This document shows, piece after piece, positions 45,384-55,890 of a DNA stretch of 64,000 bases (positions are counted from its first letter, which is position 1; each line of letters begins with the position of its first letter). The stretch is from Dokdonella_A ginsengisoli. GTDB lineage: Bacteria > Pseudomonadota > Gammaproteobacteria > Xanthomonadales > Rhodanobacteraceae. The DNA lies in the NCBI RefSeq assembly GCF_042652785.1, contig NZ_JBHSHD010000008.1, forward strand, positions 124,001 through 188,000, in the 5' to 3' direction. A program made the translations under genes and the position numbers. The notes beneath the pieces were generated by a model. The model saw only the letters and a list, made by a program, of their open reading frames with translations. It ran no database searches and had not been told where the DNA came from.

Positions 45384-47927
45384 ATGAGGATGGGCGTTTG
45401 GTTCCTGTTCGCGACGCTGGCCGGCGTGGCCGCCGCGAAGTCGCCCGACGGTCTGGTGCTGGACTTCCGCGCTGACGAGTCCGTCGAGTCCGTCGAACTT
45501 CTCGGCGCATCCGTCGCGGACTACGCCGCCTCTCCTTCGTTCCTCGAAGGCCCGACCTGGAGCCTCTCGATCGACGGGGCTTCCGGCGAAGCCTCCTGGA
45601 CGCGCCGCATTGCGGTGCCGCGCGCGTTCCACCGCGCCGCCGGCGATGGCGTGCGCTTCTGCGTCGTCGTGCCGCGACCGCGGCCCGGATCGCAAGCCGT
45701 GATGCGCAACGCGCAGGGGGACGTGATCTGGAGCCGCACGGTCGACGCCGGACTCATCGCGCGGGCCGACCGCGAGGGCGCGCGCGTTCGGGGCGGATTG
45801 GCGTCCGCCTATGCCGCGACGGCGAAACTGATGCGCTCGACACCGGCGCGGCTCGATGCGTCGCGATCGGATGCGGCGCGCTCGGTGGAGCGGGAGCCGT
45901 TCCGCATCCCGGACGTCGCAGGCAGGCGCTCCGTGGGCCCGGCCCCCGTGCCTGCGGCGAGCACCGACGGACCGCCGCTGCTGGTATCCGGCCGCGTCGA
46001 CGTCGATCACCTCGTCCTCGTGCGCGCCTACGAGGCGGACACGGGCCGCTTCGTGCTCTCGACGCGGCAGGAGCCGGCGACGGGTACGTTCGAGATGCCG
46101 CTGCCGGCGGGCCGCTACGTGTTCGAGGCGGACGACAACCTCATGAACTTCGATCACGTGCTGCTCTACCGCGCTCCGACCCGGACCGCGCCGACGTCGA
46201 TATCCGCCGATACCACGCTGCCCGACATCGCTCTCGACGACGCCAGCGGCGACTTCGTCCTGTCCGCAAAGCTGCCCTGCCCCGGATCGCAGCCGCCGCT
46301 GACGCACTTCACCGTCACCGCGACGTCGGCGGACGGCGCCCGCATCGAACGCCTGATCGAAGCCGAAGGCGCGACGCCGCCGGAACCGGACGGAACCTGC
46401 ACCGCGCGATACCGGCTGCAGCTCGGCCCGGGCACTTACGCCGTCGAGGCCGCTCCGCTGGGCTGGGAGAGCCGGCGCTACGACGCGTTGCACATTGCGG
46501 CGAATTCGCGGATCGAACGGGCCGAAACGTTTTCCGCGGCGGAACGGACCCTGGTCTGGCGCGGCCAGGTCGTCGGCGAATCCGGACAGCCGATTCCGAG
46601 CGTCCTGCACTGGCACAACCGGTTGCTGATCAACGACAGGACGTTCGCGGTGTCCACCGACTCGCTCGGCAGGTTCGAAACGCCCTACCGACCGGGCTGG
46701 ACGGCGCAGTTCGAACCCGCCGACCTTGCCGCGCACGACTCCGCAGCGAGCACGACCGTGGTCATGGCAGACGCCGCTCCGCCCTCGTCGATCGTCCTGC
46801 ACGACCTGGCGTTTCCGTCCGTGAACGAGGACGGCCTGCTGCGCCTGTACGGCGACGGCAACCGCCGGGCGCGTTTCAACCTCCTGTTCCTCGCGGACGG
46901 TTACGCGCAGGCGCGCGAGTCGTACGTCGACAGCAACGGCAATGGCCAGTGGGATGGCTATGCCTGGCAGGATCTGGACCAGGACGGTGTCGTCAGCGAC
47001 GGCGACAGAGTGACGGCCTACGGCTCGCCGACGCCCGATCCCCTGCCGAACGGCTCCGTCCCGGCCGACTTCAGCGAGCCCTTCACCGATCTGAACGGCG
47101 ACGGCGTCCTCAGCAGCGACGACGGCGCGCTGTTTCACCGCAGCGCCCGCGAATTCATGCGCGCCCTGCTGGGTGCGGACGTCTGGAACGAGCACCGCGA
47201 CGCCTTCAATGCCTATGTCCTGTTCGAACCGTCCGAGCAGGCCGGCTACAGCGTCGTGACGGAATCCGGGGAGGCCCTCATCACCCGCCGGACGCGCTAC
47301 GGCTCGACGCTCGAGCTGGGTCAGCGGCTCCTGTTTGCGGACGAAGAAGCTTTCCGGCACACCGCGCTGGCCGCCTTGCCGGAGGTCGACCTCGTCGTGC
47401 TGCTGATCAACCAGCCCGTCAGGGACAACGCGCGCGGCAGCGTCAATCCCGTCAGCCCGGGCGACATGCTGTGGACCGCGGGACTCGCCACGGACTGGTC
47501 CATCGCCGGGGACGGAGCCGGGCCGGCGCACGAGATGGGACATTTCGTCGGCGGCCTGTGCGACGAATACAGCGACACTCCCGGCGTGCATCCCCTCGCC
47601 GGCCGCCCCACCAGCCGGTGCCCGAACGCGAGCTACTCGCCGAGCCTGGCCGACATTCCGTGGGCGAGCTGGCTGTCGGCCGACGCCCGGATCCCTGCAC
47701 GCGACCTGACGTCGTCGCTGGGCGTGTACGAAGGCGCCAACCACTATCCCGGCGGCGCGTACCGGCCGTCGATCGAGTCGATGATGCGCAATCATCGGAT
47801 CCTGCCGGTGTTCAATGCGCCCTCGCGCGCCGCGCTGGAACGCGCGATCGCACGGCGCACGCAGCCGTGGCCGCTGCCGGTGCATTCCAGGCGTCCGCTG
47901 CCGCCGCTGCTTCCGCGGCGCGATTAG
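45384..47927 (+). CDS. secreted M64-family (IgA peptidase-like) metallopeptidase
   Basis: An 847-residue protein with signal peptide MRMGVWFLFATLAGVAAA. The long N-terminal part holds beta-sandwich segments and a carboxypeptidase-regulatory-like module (LVWRGQVVGESGQPIPSVLHW). The peptidase starts near residue 490 (ARFNLLFLADGYAQARESY), with zinc site HEMGHFVGGLCDEY near residue 715; M64 enzymes show HExxH followed by a DEY. Between them are Ca-binding dockerin/EF-hand-like loops (DSNGNGQWDGYAWQDLDQDG and DLNGDGVLSSDDG). SPGDMLWTAGLATDWSIAGDGAGPA precedes the zinc site. It probably acts outside the cell; substrate unknown. A candidate promoter lies just upstream, suggesting independent expression. 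Confidence 0.85.
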   Translation: MRMGVWFLFATLAGVAAAKSPDGLVLDFRADESVESVELLGASVADYAASPSFLEGPTWSLSIDGASGEASWTRRIAVPRAFHRAAGDGVRFCVVVPRPRPGSQAVMRNAQGDVIWSRTVDAGLIARADREGARVRGGLASAYAATAKLMRSTPARLDASRSDAARSVEREPFRIPDVAGRRSVGPAPVPAASTDGPPLLVSGRVDVDHLVLVRAYEADTGRFVLSTRQEPATGTFEMPLPAGRYVFEADDNLMNFDHVLLYRAPTRTAPTSISADTTLPDIALDDASGDFVLSAKLPCPGSQPPLTHFTVTATSADGARIERLIEAEGATPPEPDGTCTARYRLQLGPGTYAVEAAPLGWESRRYDALHIAANSRIERAETFSAAERTLVWRGQVVGESGQPIPSVLHWHNRLLINDRTFAVSTDSLGRFETPYRPGWTAQFEPADLAAHDSAASTTVVMADAAPPSSIVLHDLAFPSVNEDGLLRLYGDGNRRARFNLLFLADGYAQARESYVDSNGNGQWDGYAWQDLDQDGVVSDGDRVTAYGSPTPDPLPNGSVPADFSEPFTDLNGDGVLSSDDGALFHRSAREFMRALLGADVWNEHRDAFNAYVLFEPSEQAGYSVVTESGEALITRRTRYGSTLELGQRLLFADEEAFRHTALAALPEVDLVVLLINQPVRDNARGSVNPVSPGDMLWTAGLATDWSIAGDGAGPAHEMGHFVGGLCDEYSDTPGVHPLAGRPTSRCPNASYSPSLADIPWASWLSADARIPARDLTSSLGVYEGANHYPGGAYRPSIESMMRNHRILPVFNAPSRAALERAIARRTQPWPLPVHSRRPLPPLLPRRD

Positions 47928-48014
47928 CAGGCGGGGGCCCGCCCGGCCGGCGGACTCCGGCCGGCTGATGCGATTGTGCGAACATGCAGCGCTCGCGCCG
48001 CCACGATCGATCGC

Positions 48015-48335
48015 ATGTCCGCCCTCGTCGCCCACTGCAGCTGTCCCGATGCCGAAACGGCCGCGCGCATCGCGCGCGTGCTGGTCGAGGAACGCCTGGC
48101 GGCGTGCGTGCAGACCCTGCCCGGCATGGTTTCCACCTATCGCTGGCAGGGCGCCGTGCAGCAGGAAAGCGAAGTGCTGCTGCTGATCAAGACCACGCGC
48201 GAGCGCTTCGACGCGCTGAAGGCGCGCCTGCCCGACTTGCATCCGTACGAAACGCCCGAATTGATCGCGCTGGACGCGGTCGACGGCCTCGGCGCGTACC
48301 TGGATTGGATCGCGGCTGCGACATCGCGACAATGA
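48015..48335 (+). CDS. cutA: divalent-cation tolerance protein CutA
   Basis: A 106-residue protein with the CutA pattern: VAHCSCPDAETAARIARVLVEERLAACVQTL, STYRWQGAVQQESEVLLLIKT, HPYETPELIALD. CutA1 is a very stable trimer linked to copper tolerance in E. coli; its exact biochemical role is unsettled. The next gene, dsbD, is 70 bp away in the same direction, the same neighbour as in E. coli, and the two probably share a transcript. Confidence 0.94.
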   Translation: MSALVAHCSCPDAETAARIARVLVEERLAACVQTLPGMVSTYRWQGAVQQESEVLLLIKTTRERFDALKARLPDLHPYETPELIALDAVDGLGAYLDWIAAATSRQ

Positions 48336-48405
48336 ACGTCCTGAAAGCCGCGCGGTCCAAGCGCGGTCCTGTCCTCCGCCCACCGTCCTTCCGGAGTGTT
48401 TCGCG

Positions 48406-50733
48406 ATGCGCAAGCTGTTGACCGGCCTCATTCTTTCGCTCGGCCTGGCCGGCTTTGCGCAGGCCCAGACTGACGACGGGCTGCTGCCGGTCGAGCAGGC
48501 TTTCAAGCTGACCGCGCGCATCGCCGGCCCCGGCAAGGTGGCCCTGCACTGGGACATCGCCAAGGACTACTACCTGTATCGCTCGCGCATCAAGGCGAAG
48601 ACGACGCAGGAAGGCGCGACGCTCGGCGCGCTGGAGCTGCCGCCGGGCAAGCAGAAGCACGACGAGTTCCTCGGCGAGGTCGAGATCTACCACGACTCGG
48701 TCGACGCGACCCTGCCGTACACGCTCGCCGACGCCGCGGCGAAGACGCTGGCGGTGACCATCAGCGTGCAGGGCTGCCACGAGGTCGATCCGAAGATCTG
48801 CTATCCGCCGCACGCGACGCCGCTGACGCTGGAGCTGCCCATCGCCGCGGCGCCCGCGGCCGGAGCGGACGCCACCACCGGCGGCGGCGAATCGCTGCTC
48901 AAGCTCGGCGGCGCCTCGTCCCTGGGCGGCGCCGCCGACCGTACGCCGCTGCCGCCGGAACAGGCCTTCGTGTTCGAGACGATCGCCGCCAGCCCGACCT
49001 CGCTGCTGGCGCGCTGGACGATGCCGAAGGGCTACTACCTGTATCGCGACAAGAGCACGGTGACCCTGGCCGGCGGCGACGGCGTGCGCATCGGCGCGCC
49101 GCGCTGGCCCGAGGGCGTGCCGCACACCGACGAGCACTTCGGCGAGGTCGTGGTGTATTTCGACCAGGTCGAGCTGCCGCTGCCGCTCGCGCGCGAACGC
49201 GGCGAGGCGCAGACGATCAAGGTGCACGCCGAATACCAGGGCTGCCAGGACGACGGCATCTGCTACCCGGTGATGACGCGCGAGATCGCCGTCGACCTGC
49301 CGGCGGCGACGGCGCAGGAGCTGGCAGCGGCGAAGGCATCTTTCGTGCCGGCGGCGCCGAACCCGGCACAGCCCTCGCCCGGCGCGGATGCGCCGACCGC
49401 TCCCGCCAGCGGCAGCGGTGACGGCATCGGCGGGCAGTCCGAAGAGCAGGTGCTGGCGGCGAACCTGTCGAGCAACCGCCTGCTCGCCCTGCTGTCGTTC
49501 TTCGGCTTCGGCCTGCTGCTCGCGTTCACGCCGTGCGTGTTCCCGATGGTCCCGATCCTGTCCGGCATCATCGCCGGCTCCGGCGAGAACATCTCCACGC
49601 GGCGCGCCTTCGTGCTGTCGGTGGTCTACGTGCTGGCGACCTGCGTGGTGTTCACCATCGCCGGCGTCATCGCCGGGCTGGCCGGGGCCAACCTGCAGGC
49701 GGCGTTCCAGAAGCCGTGGATCCTGTGGAGCTTCGCCGGCGTCTTCGTGCTGCTGGCGCTGAGCATGTTCGGCTTCTACGAGCTGCAACTGCCCAGTTCG
49801 CTGCAGACCCGGCTGGCCGATCTGAGCAACCGCCAGAAGGGCGGCTCGCTGATCGGCGTGGCGATCATGGGCCTGCTCTCGGCGCTGATCGTCGGCCCCT
49901 GCGTCGCGCCGCCGCTGGCCGCGGCCGTGCTGTACATCAGCCAGACGCGCGATCCGGTGTTCGGCGGTCTCGCACTGTTCGTGCTGAGCCTGGGCATGGG
50001 CGCGCCGCTGGTCGTGTTCGGCACCGCCGCAGGGCGCTACCTGCCGCGCGCCGGCGCCTGGATGAACGCGGTCAAGGCGGTGTTCGGCGTGCTGTTCCTG
50101 GGCCTGGCGATCTGGATGCTCAGCCGCATCCTCGACGGCGTCTGGGTGATGCTGATGAGCGGCGCGCTGCTGATCGGTTCGGCGGTCTATCTCGGTGCGC
50201 TGGAGCGCCTGCCGGACGGCGCGTCCGGCTGGAGCCGGTTGTGGAAGGCGCTCGGCGTGATGCTGCTCCTGCTCGGCGCGGCCCAGCTGATCGGCGCCGC
50301 CGCCGGCGGTCGCGACGTGCTCAAGCCGCTCGGCGGCATCGTCGCCGCCGGCGGCAAGGAGAGCGCCGCCGGCGAACTCGCCTTCCGCAAGATCAAGACC
50401 GTCGCCGACCTCGAGCGCGAAGTCGCCGCCGCCGCGCAGGGCGGCCGCCGCGTGATGCTCGACTTCTATGCCGACTGGTGCGTCAGCTGCAAGGAAATGG
50501 AGAAGTTCACCTTCACCCAGCCGGCCGTGCACCAGGGCCTCGCCGACTTCGTCCTGCTCAAGGCCGACGTCACCGCCAACGACGAGGCCGACCAGGCCAT
50601 GCTCAAGCGCTTCGGCCTGTTCGGCCCGCCGGCGACGATCTTCTTCGCCGGCGGCGAGGAGCGCCGTGCGCTGCGCCTGATCGGCTTTGAGAACGCCGAC
50701 GCCTTCGTCGCGCGCATCGGCAAGCTGCAGTGA
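48406..50733 (+). CDS. dsbD: thiol:disulfide interchange protein DsbD with duplicated N-terminal domain
   Basis: A 775-residue protein, about 200 longer than enteric DsbD (565). The ATG follows CCGGAG and starts a signal peptide ending GFAQAQ. Two successive nDsbD-like domains are present: one with DYYLYRSRIKAK and QGCHEVDPKICYPPH, the next with GYYLYRDKSTVTL and QGCQDDGICYPV, each with the cysteine pair. The membrane part has the two redox Cys in AFTPCVFPMVPIL and IVGPCVAPPLAAA. The C-terminal thioredoxin-like domain has FYADWCVSCKEMEKF. DsbD carries electrons from cytoplasmic thioredoxin to periplasmic partners. The stop overlaps the TlpA-like gene by GTGA. Confidence 0.95.
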   Translation: MRKLLTGLILSLGLAGFAQAQTDDGLLPVEQAFKLTARIAGPGKVALHWDIAKDYYLYRSRIKAKTTQEGATLGALELPPGKQKHDEFLGEVEIYHDSVDATLPYTLADAAAKTLAVTISVQGCHEVDPKICYPPHATPLTLELPIAAAPAAGADATTGGGESLLKLGGASSLGGAADRTPLPPEQAFVFETIAASPTSLLARWTMPKGYYLYRDKSTVTLAGGDGVRIGAPRWPEGVPHTDEHFGEVVVYFDQVELPLPLARERGEAQTIKVHAEYQGCQDDGICYPVMTREIAVDLPAATAQELAAAKASFVPAAPNPAQPSPGADAPTAPASGSGDGIGGQSEEQVLAANLSSNRLLALLSFFGFGLLLAFTPCVFPMVPILSGIIAGSGENISTRRAFVLSVVYVLATCVVFTIAGVIAGLAGANLQAAFQKPWILWSFAGVFVLLALSMFGFYELQLPSSLQTRLADLSNRQKGGSLIGVAIMGLLSALIVGPCVAPPLAAAVLYISQTRDPVFGGLALFVLSLGMGAPLVVFGTAAGRYLPRAGAWMNAVKAVFGVLFLGLAIWMLSRILDGVWVMLMSGALLIGSAVYLGALERLPDGASGWSRLWKALGVMLLLLGAAQLIGAAAGGRDVLKPLGGIVAAGGKESAAGELAFRKIKTVADLEREVAAAAQGGRRVMLDFYADWCVSCKEMEKFTFTQPAVHQGLADFVLLKADVTANDEADQAMLKRFGLFGPPATIFFAGGEERRALRLIGFENADAFVARIGKLQ

Positions 50734-51281
50734 GCGTGTTCAACCGCACGAACCTGCTGATCCTGGTCATCGCCGCGGTCGGCGCGGGCGCCGGCTTCCT
50801 CGCCGGCGGCTGGCTGCGGCCGGCGCCGCCGCAGTACGCCGCGCCGCACGCGCTGAAGGTCGGCGATGCCAGCACGCCGGTGGCGCTGCCGGACCTGGAC
50901 GGCAAGCCGCAGTCGTTCGAGCAGTGGCGCGGCAAGCTCGTGCTGGTGAACTTCTGGGCCAGCTGGTGCGGCCCCTGCCGTGAGGAAATGCCCCTGCTCG
51001 ACCGCAGCCAGCGGCGCTACGCCGGGCAGGGCCTGCAGATCGTCGGCGTCGCCGCCGATACGCCCGAAGCGACGCAGACATTCCTGAAGGAGTACCCGGT
51101 CGCCTATCCGATCCTGGTCGACGATCCGGCGCGCGGCAGCGACGTCGCGCTCGACTACGGCAACCTGCGCGGCGTGCTGCCGTTCACCGTGCTGATCGGC
51201 CGCGACGGCCGCATCCTCGCGCAACGCGCCGGCAATTTCAGCGAGGCGGCGCTGGACGCGTGGCTCGCGCCGCATATCTAG
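50730..51281 (+). CDS. TlpA/ResA-like membrane-anchored thiol reductase
   Basis: A 183-residue protein with a GTG start overlapping the dsbD stop by 4 bp. One N-terminal anchor helix (NLLILVIAAVGAGAGFLAGGW, residues 8-28, uncleaved) is followed by a thioredoxin fold with LVNFWASWCGPCREEMPLLD (CxxC at about 75-78), and the cis-Pro segment GVLPFTVLIGRDGRI. Proteins of this family keep periplasmic thiols reduced, for example during cytochrome c assembly, and receive electrons from DsbD-type proteins; the gene overlap supports that partnership. Confidence 0.9.
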   Translation: MSVFNRTNLLILVIAAVGAGAGFLAGGWLRPAPPQYAAPHALKVGDASTPVALPDLDGKPQSFEQWRGKLVLVNFWASWCGPCREEMPLLDRSQRRYAGQGLQIVGVAADTPEATQTFLKEYPVAYPILVDDPARGSDVALDYGNLRGVLPFTVLIGRDGRILAQRAGNFSEAALDAWLAPHI

Positions 51282-51375
51282 CCGCAAACTCCGGCATTTC
51301 CCGTCAAACGTCGTCGAACTGGACAGATTGCCGGACGTCCTCCAGACTAGCGGCCCGTTTTCGGCGGACGCGCCC

Positions 51376-51822
51376 GTGGCGAAGATCCTGGTCCTGCACG
51401 GCCCCAACCTCAACCTGCTCGGCACGCGCGAGCCGGAGGTCTACGGCCGCACGACGCTGGCCGAGATCGACGCGGACCTCGTCGCACGCGCCGCCGCCGC
51501 CGGGCACGCGCTGGAGCATTTCCAGTCCAATGCCGAGCACGAGCTGGTCGAGCGCGTGCAGCGCGCCCGCACCGACGGCACCGGCTTCATCCTGATCAAC
51601 CCGGGCGCGTTCACGCACACCAGCATCGCCCTGCGCGACGCGCTCGCGGCGGTGGCGATCCCGTTCATCGAGGTGCACCTGTCGAACGTGCACGCACGCG
51701 AAGCGTTCCGCCGCCACAGCTATCTTTCCGACATCGCCGTCGGCGTGATCTGCGGCCTCGGCCCGATCGGTTACGGCCTCGCCCTCGCCGCGGCGGCGCA
51801 ACGGCTGGATCACGCCGGCTGA
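51376..51822 (+). CDS. aroQ: type II 3-dehydroquinate dehydratase
   Basis: A 148-residue protein from the GTG at 51376 (VAKILVLHGPNLNLLGTREPEVYG); a TTG 48 bp earlier would add 16 residues but family members start here. Key residues are the catalytic Tyr in EPEVYG, FQSNAEHELVERV, ILINPGAFTHTSIALRDAL and the His in EVHLSNVHARE. It converts 3-dehydroquinate to 3-dehydroshikimate in the shikimate pathway. It is upstream of accB, 47 bp away, as in many proteobacteria. Confidence 0.95.
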   Translation: MAKILVLHGPNLNLLGTREPEVYGRTTLAEIDADLVARAAAAGHALEHFQSNAEHELVERVQRARTDGTGFILINPGAFTHTSIALRDALAAVAIPFIEVHLSNVHAREAFRRHSYLSDIAVGVICGLGPIGYGLALAAAAQRLDHAG

Positions 51823-51869
51823 CACAGCCGGCCTCAGAACATCATCGTTCCGAACCTCAGAGGTTCTCC

Positions 51870-52340
51870 ATGGATCTGCGCAAGATTAAGAAACTGATCG
51901 ACCTGCTCGAGGAATCCAACCTCGCCGAACTGGAAATCAAGGAAGGCGAGGAGATCGTGCGCCTTTCGCGCCTGCCCAAGGGCATGGTCGCCTCGCTGCC
52001 GCAGATGGCGCCGATGGCGCCCGTGCGCATGGAGGCGCCGGCGCCGGCCGCCGCGCCCGTCGCCGAGGCGTCCGCGCCGGCCGGCGGCGGCAAGTCGCTG
52101 CCGGAAGGTCACACGGTCAAGGCGCCGATGGTCGGCACCTTCTACGCCTCGGCCAATCCGGAAGCCGCGCCGTTCGTGAAGATCGGCCAGTCGGTCAAGG
52201 CCGGCGACACGCTCGGCATCATCGAGGCGATGAAGATGTTCAACCAGATCGAGGCCGACGTCAGCGGCACGGTGCTGGCGATCCTCGTCAACAACGGCCA
52301 GCCGGTCGAGTTCGACGAGCCGATGTTCGTCATCGGATGA
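51870..52340 (+). CDS. accB: biotin carboxyl carrier protein of acetyl-CoA carboxylase
   Basis: A 156-residue protein; ATG after AGAGG. The N-terminus MDLRKIKKLIDLLEESNLAELEIKEGEE is the standard AccB start; an Ala/Pro linker (about 45-75) leads to the biotinyl domain with the biotinylated lysine in EAMKMFNQIEA. It carries carboxybiotin between AccC and the AccAD transferase in fatty-acid synthesis. accC follows after a 94-bp gap filled by a repeat element. Confidence 0.97.
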   Translation: MDLRKIKKLIDLLEESNLAELEIKEGEEIVRLSRLPKGMVASLPQMAPMAPVRMEAPAPAAAPVAEASAPAGGGKSLPEGHTVKAPMVGTFYASANPEAAPFVKIGQSVKAGDTLGIIEAMKMFNQIEADVSGTVLAILVNNGQPVEFDEPMFVIG

Positions 52341-52346
52341 AACCGG

Positions 52347-52434
52347 GGCCGAGGGCTGAGGGCTCAGGGCTGAAAAGCCCGCGCCATCGCTCACGGCCCA
52401 TCGCTTCGGCCCTCAGCCCTAGGCCCTCTGCCCT
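52347..52434. repeat. inverted GAGGGCTGA-type repeat between accB and accC
   Basis: A left arm GGCCGAGGGCTGAGGGC (from about 52347) and a right arm GGCCCTCAGCCCTAGGCC face each other around AGCCCGCGCCATCGC. The right arm ends directly at the accC ATG, leaving no purine-rich ribosome site. A related element lies between accC and prmA. Confidence 0.7.
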
Positions 52435-53802
<1,368 letters not shown>

Positions 53803-53914
53803 AAAGCAGGGCTGAGGGCCTGGGGCTGAGGGCTGAAAAGCGGCAGTCCCCAATGCCCTCGCCCGCGCCTTCCGCTTTTGAGCCCTCAGCCCTTCGCCCT
53901 CAGCCCCAGCTCCC
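53803..53914. repeat. inverted GAGGGCTGA-type repeat between accC and prmA
   Basis: Left arm CAGGGCTGAGGGCCTGGGGC (from about 53808) with GAGGGCTGAAAAGC, right arm GAGCCCTCAGCCCTTCGCCC ending GCCCCAGCTCCC at the prmA ATG. It is the same family as the accB-accC element and again abuts the next start codon without a ribosome site. Confidence 0.7.
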
Positions 53915-54811
53915 ATGCCCTTTCTCGAACTCTCCCTCACGCTGCGCGCGTCCGACCAGGAACGCGTCGAACTCGCACTGGAAGAAGTCGGCGCGCTCAG
54001 CGTGACCCTGCTCGACGCCGAGGTCGACACACCGAACGAGCGCGCGATCCTCGAGCCGGGCGTCGGCCAGACGCCGCTGTGGGGCGAGATCGCGCTGCAG
54101 GCGCTGTTCGACCCCGACGCCGATCGCGCCGGCCTGGTGCACGTGCTGACCGACCTGCTGCCGGACCTCGCGCCCGATCGCATCGCTTTCCGCGAGGTCG
54201 CCGACCAGGACTGGACGCGCGTGTGGATGGACCAGTTCCACCCGATGCGCTTCGGCCGCCGCCTGTGGATCTACCCGTGGAACGTCGAGCCGCCGGCCGA
54301 CGCGGACGCGGTGATCGTCCGCCTCGACCCCGGCCTCGCCTTCGGCACCGGCACGCATCCGACCACCGCGCTGTGCCTGGAGTGGCTGGACGGCATCGAG
54401 CTGGCCGGCCGCAGCGTGATCGACTACGGCTGCGGCTCCGGCGTGCTCGCGATCGCCGCGCTCAAGCTCGGCGCGGCGCGCGTCGCCGGCGTCGACAACG
54501 ATCCGCAGGCACTCGAGGCGAGCCGCGACAACGCCGCGCGCAACGGCGTCGACGACCGCCTCGAGCTGTTCATGCCGGAGGAATTCGCCGACGCGCCGGC
54601 CGAGGTGTTCGTCGCCAACATCCTCGCCGGCCCGCTGGGCGAGCTGGCGCCGCGCTTCGCCGCGAACGTGCGTCCGGGCGGCCTGCTGGCGCTGTCGGGC
54701 ATTCTCGCCGGGCAGGCGCAGGAACTCGTCGAGCGCTATGCCGCGTGGTTCGACGACCTCGTCGTGACGACGCGCGAGGACTGGGTGCGCATCGCCGGCC
54801 GCCGCCGCTGA
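53915..54811 (+). CDS. prmA: ribosomal protein L11 methyltransferase
   Basis: A 298-residue SAM-dependent enzyme of normal length that trimethylates ribosomal protein L11. The N-terminal substrate-recognition domain starts MPFLELSLTLRASDQERVELALEEVGALSV; the catalytic domain has WIYPWNVEPP, LDPGLAFGTGTHPTTALCLEWL, the SAM motif VIDYGCGSGVLAIAALKLGA and NILAGPLGELAPRF. It lies in the usual accBC-prmA order. Confidence 0.96.
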   Translation: MPFLELSLTLRASDQERVELALEEVGALSVTLLDAEVDTPNERAILEPGVGQTPLWGEIALQALFDPDADRAGLVHVLTDLLPDLAPDRIAFREVADQDWTRVWMDQFHPMRFGRRLWIYPWNVEPPADADAVIVRLDPGLAFGTGTHPTTALCLEWLDGIELAGRSVIDYGCGSGVLAIAALKLGAARVAGVDNDPQALEASRDNAARNGVDDRLELFMPEEFADAPAEVFVANILAGPLGELAPRFAANVRPGGLLALSGILAGQAQELVERYAAWFDDLVVTTREDWVRIAGRRR

Positions 54812-54875
54812 GCGGCCGCCGCGCGCACCGACACCGGTCACGTCGACGACGCGGCCGGCGCCGTACAATCGCCGG

Positions 54876-55664
54876 ATGTACGTGCAATGTCCCGAGTGCC
54901 TGACGATCTTCAAGCTCGGCGGCGCCGAGCTGGCCGCGGCCGGCGGGCGCGTGCGTTGCGGGCATTGCGCGGCCGGCTTCGACGCCTTGCGCACGCTGAC
55001 CGACCAGCTGCCGCCGGAACCGATCGAATACCTCGACACGCATCCCGCCGGCGAGCTGCCGCCGCAGCTGGACCTGCCGGTGTTCCGGCCCAATCCGGCG
55101 CAGGCGATGCTGTTCGTCGCGCCGGCCGAACGCACGCTCGCCGCCGAGCGTTCGACCCTGCCGGCCTTCGCCGCGGCGCGCCGGCGCGCGCGCCCGCCGC
55201 GCACCGCGCGCTGGCTGGCCGGCTGCGCGCTGCTGGCGCTGACCCTACTCGGCGAGGTCGCCTGGGCCGAACGCGCGCGCTGGCTCGACGACGCGCGCAC
55301 GCGCCCCTGGCTCGACGCGGCCTGCGCCCGGCTCGGCTGCACCCTGCCGCTGCGCCGCGACGCGTCCGCACTGACCCTGCTGTCGCGCGACATCCGCCCG
55401 CATCCGTCGGTCGAAGGCGCGCTGATCGTCTCCGCCACCGTGCGCAACGACGCGGACTTCGCGCAGGCGTATCCGACCGTCGACATCACCCTGTCGGACC
55501 TCGACGAGAAGCGCATCGCGATGCGCCGTTTCATGCCGCGCGAGTACCTCGGCGACACGCGCGGCATTGAACGCGGGCTCGCCGCCGGCGCCAGCGCGGC
55601 GCTCGTATTCGAGGTCGCCGATCCGGGGCGCAACGCGGTCGCGTTCGAGTTCAAGTTCGAGTAG
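54876..55664 (+). CDS. zinc-ribbon and DUF3426 membrane protein
   Basis: A 262-residue protein. The N-terminus has an MJ0042-type zinc ribbon (CPECLTIFKLGGAELAAAGGRVRCGHC: CxxC...CxxC). After a Pro-rich linker a TM helix follows near residue 112-130 (WLAGCALLALTLLGEVAWA) and a C-terminal DUF3426 domain (LLSRDIRPHPSVEGALIVSATVRNDADFAQAYPTVDITLSDLDEKRIAMRRF). Function is unknown. It sits between prmA and fis as in other members of the order. Confidence 0.85.
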   Translation: MYVQCPECLTIFKLGGAELAAAGGRVRCGHCAAGFDALRTLTDQLPPEPIEYLDTHPAGELPPQLDLPVFRPNPAQAMLFVAPAERTLAAERSTLPAFAAARRRARPPRTARWLAGCALLALTLLGEVAWAERARWLDDARTRPWLDAACARLGCTLPLRRDASALTLLSRDIRPHPSVEGALIVSATVRNDADFAQAYPTVDITLSDLDEKRIAMRRFMPREYLGDTRGIERGLAAGASAALVFEVADPGRNAVAFEFKFE

Positions 55665-55783
55665 AACCGCCGTCCGCGGCGCCGTGTTCAACGATCGCTT
55701 GAAGAAGCGCGCGCAAGCCGCGCCGACGCAAAGGCATCGCCGTCGCGGCGTGCTCGCCTCACCGGATTTCACATTCCCAGGAC

Positions 55784-55812
55784 TTACCAAGGCGCACCGG
55801 CAGCGCTACTAT
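55784..55812 (+). promoter_or_regulatory. candidate sigma-70 promoter upstream of fis
   Basis: TTACCA (55784-55789), 17-bp spacer, TACTAT (55807-55812); each element matches consensus at 4 of 6. It lies in the 226-bp gap between the DUF3426 gene and fis and would drive fis and perhaps purH. Confidence 0.4.
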
Positions 55813-55890
55813 CCCCTTCCGACGTGTCTCCCAATCGGCGCGTCGGCCCACTCAAGGAAGTTCGTTTCATCTGAAGGGGCCCTGGTCGCT

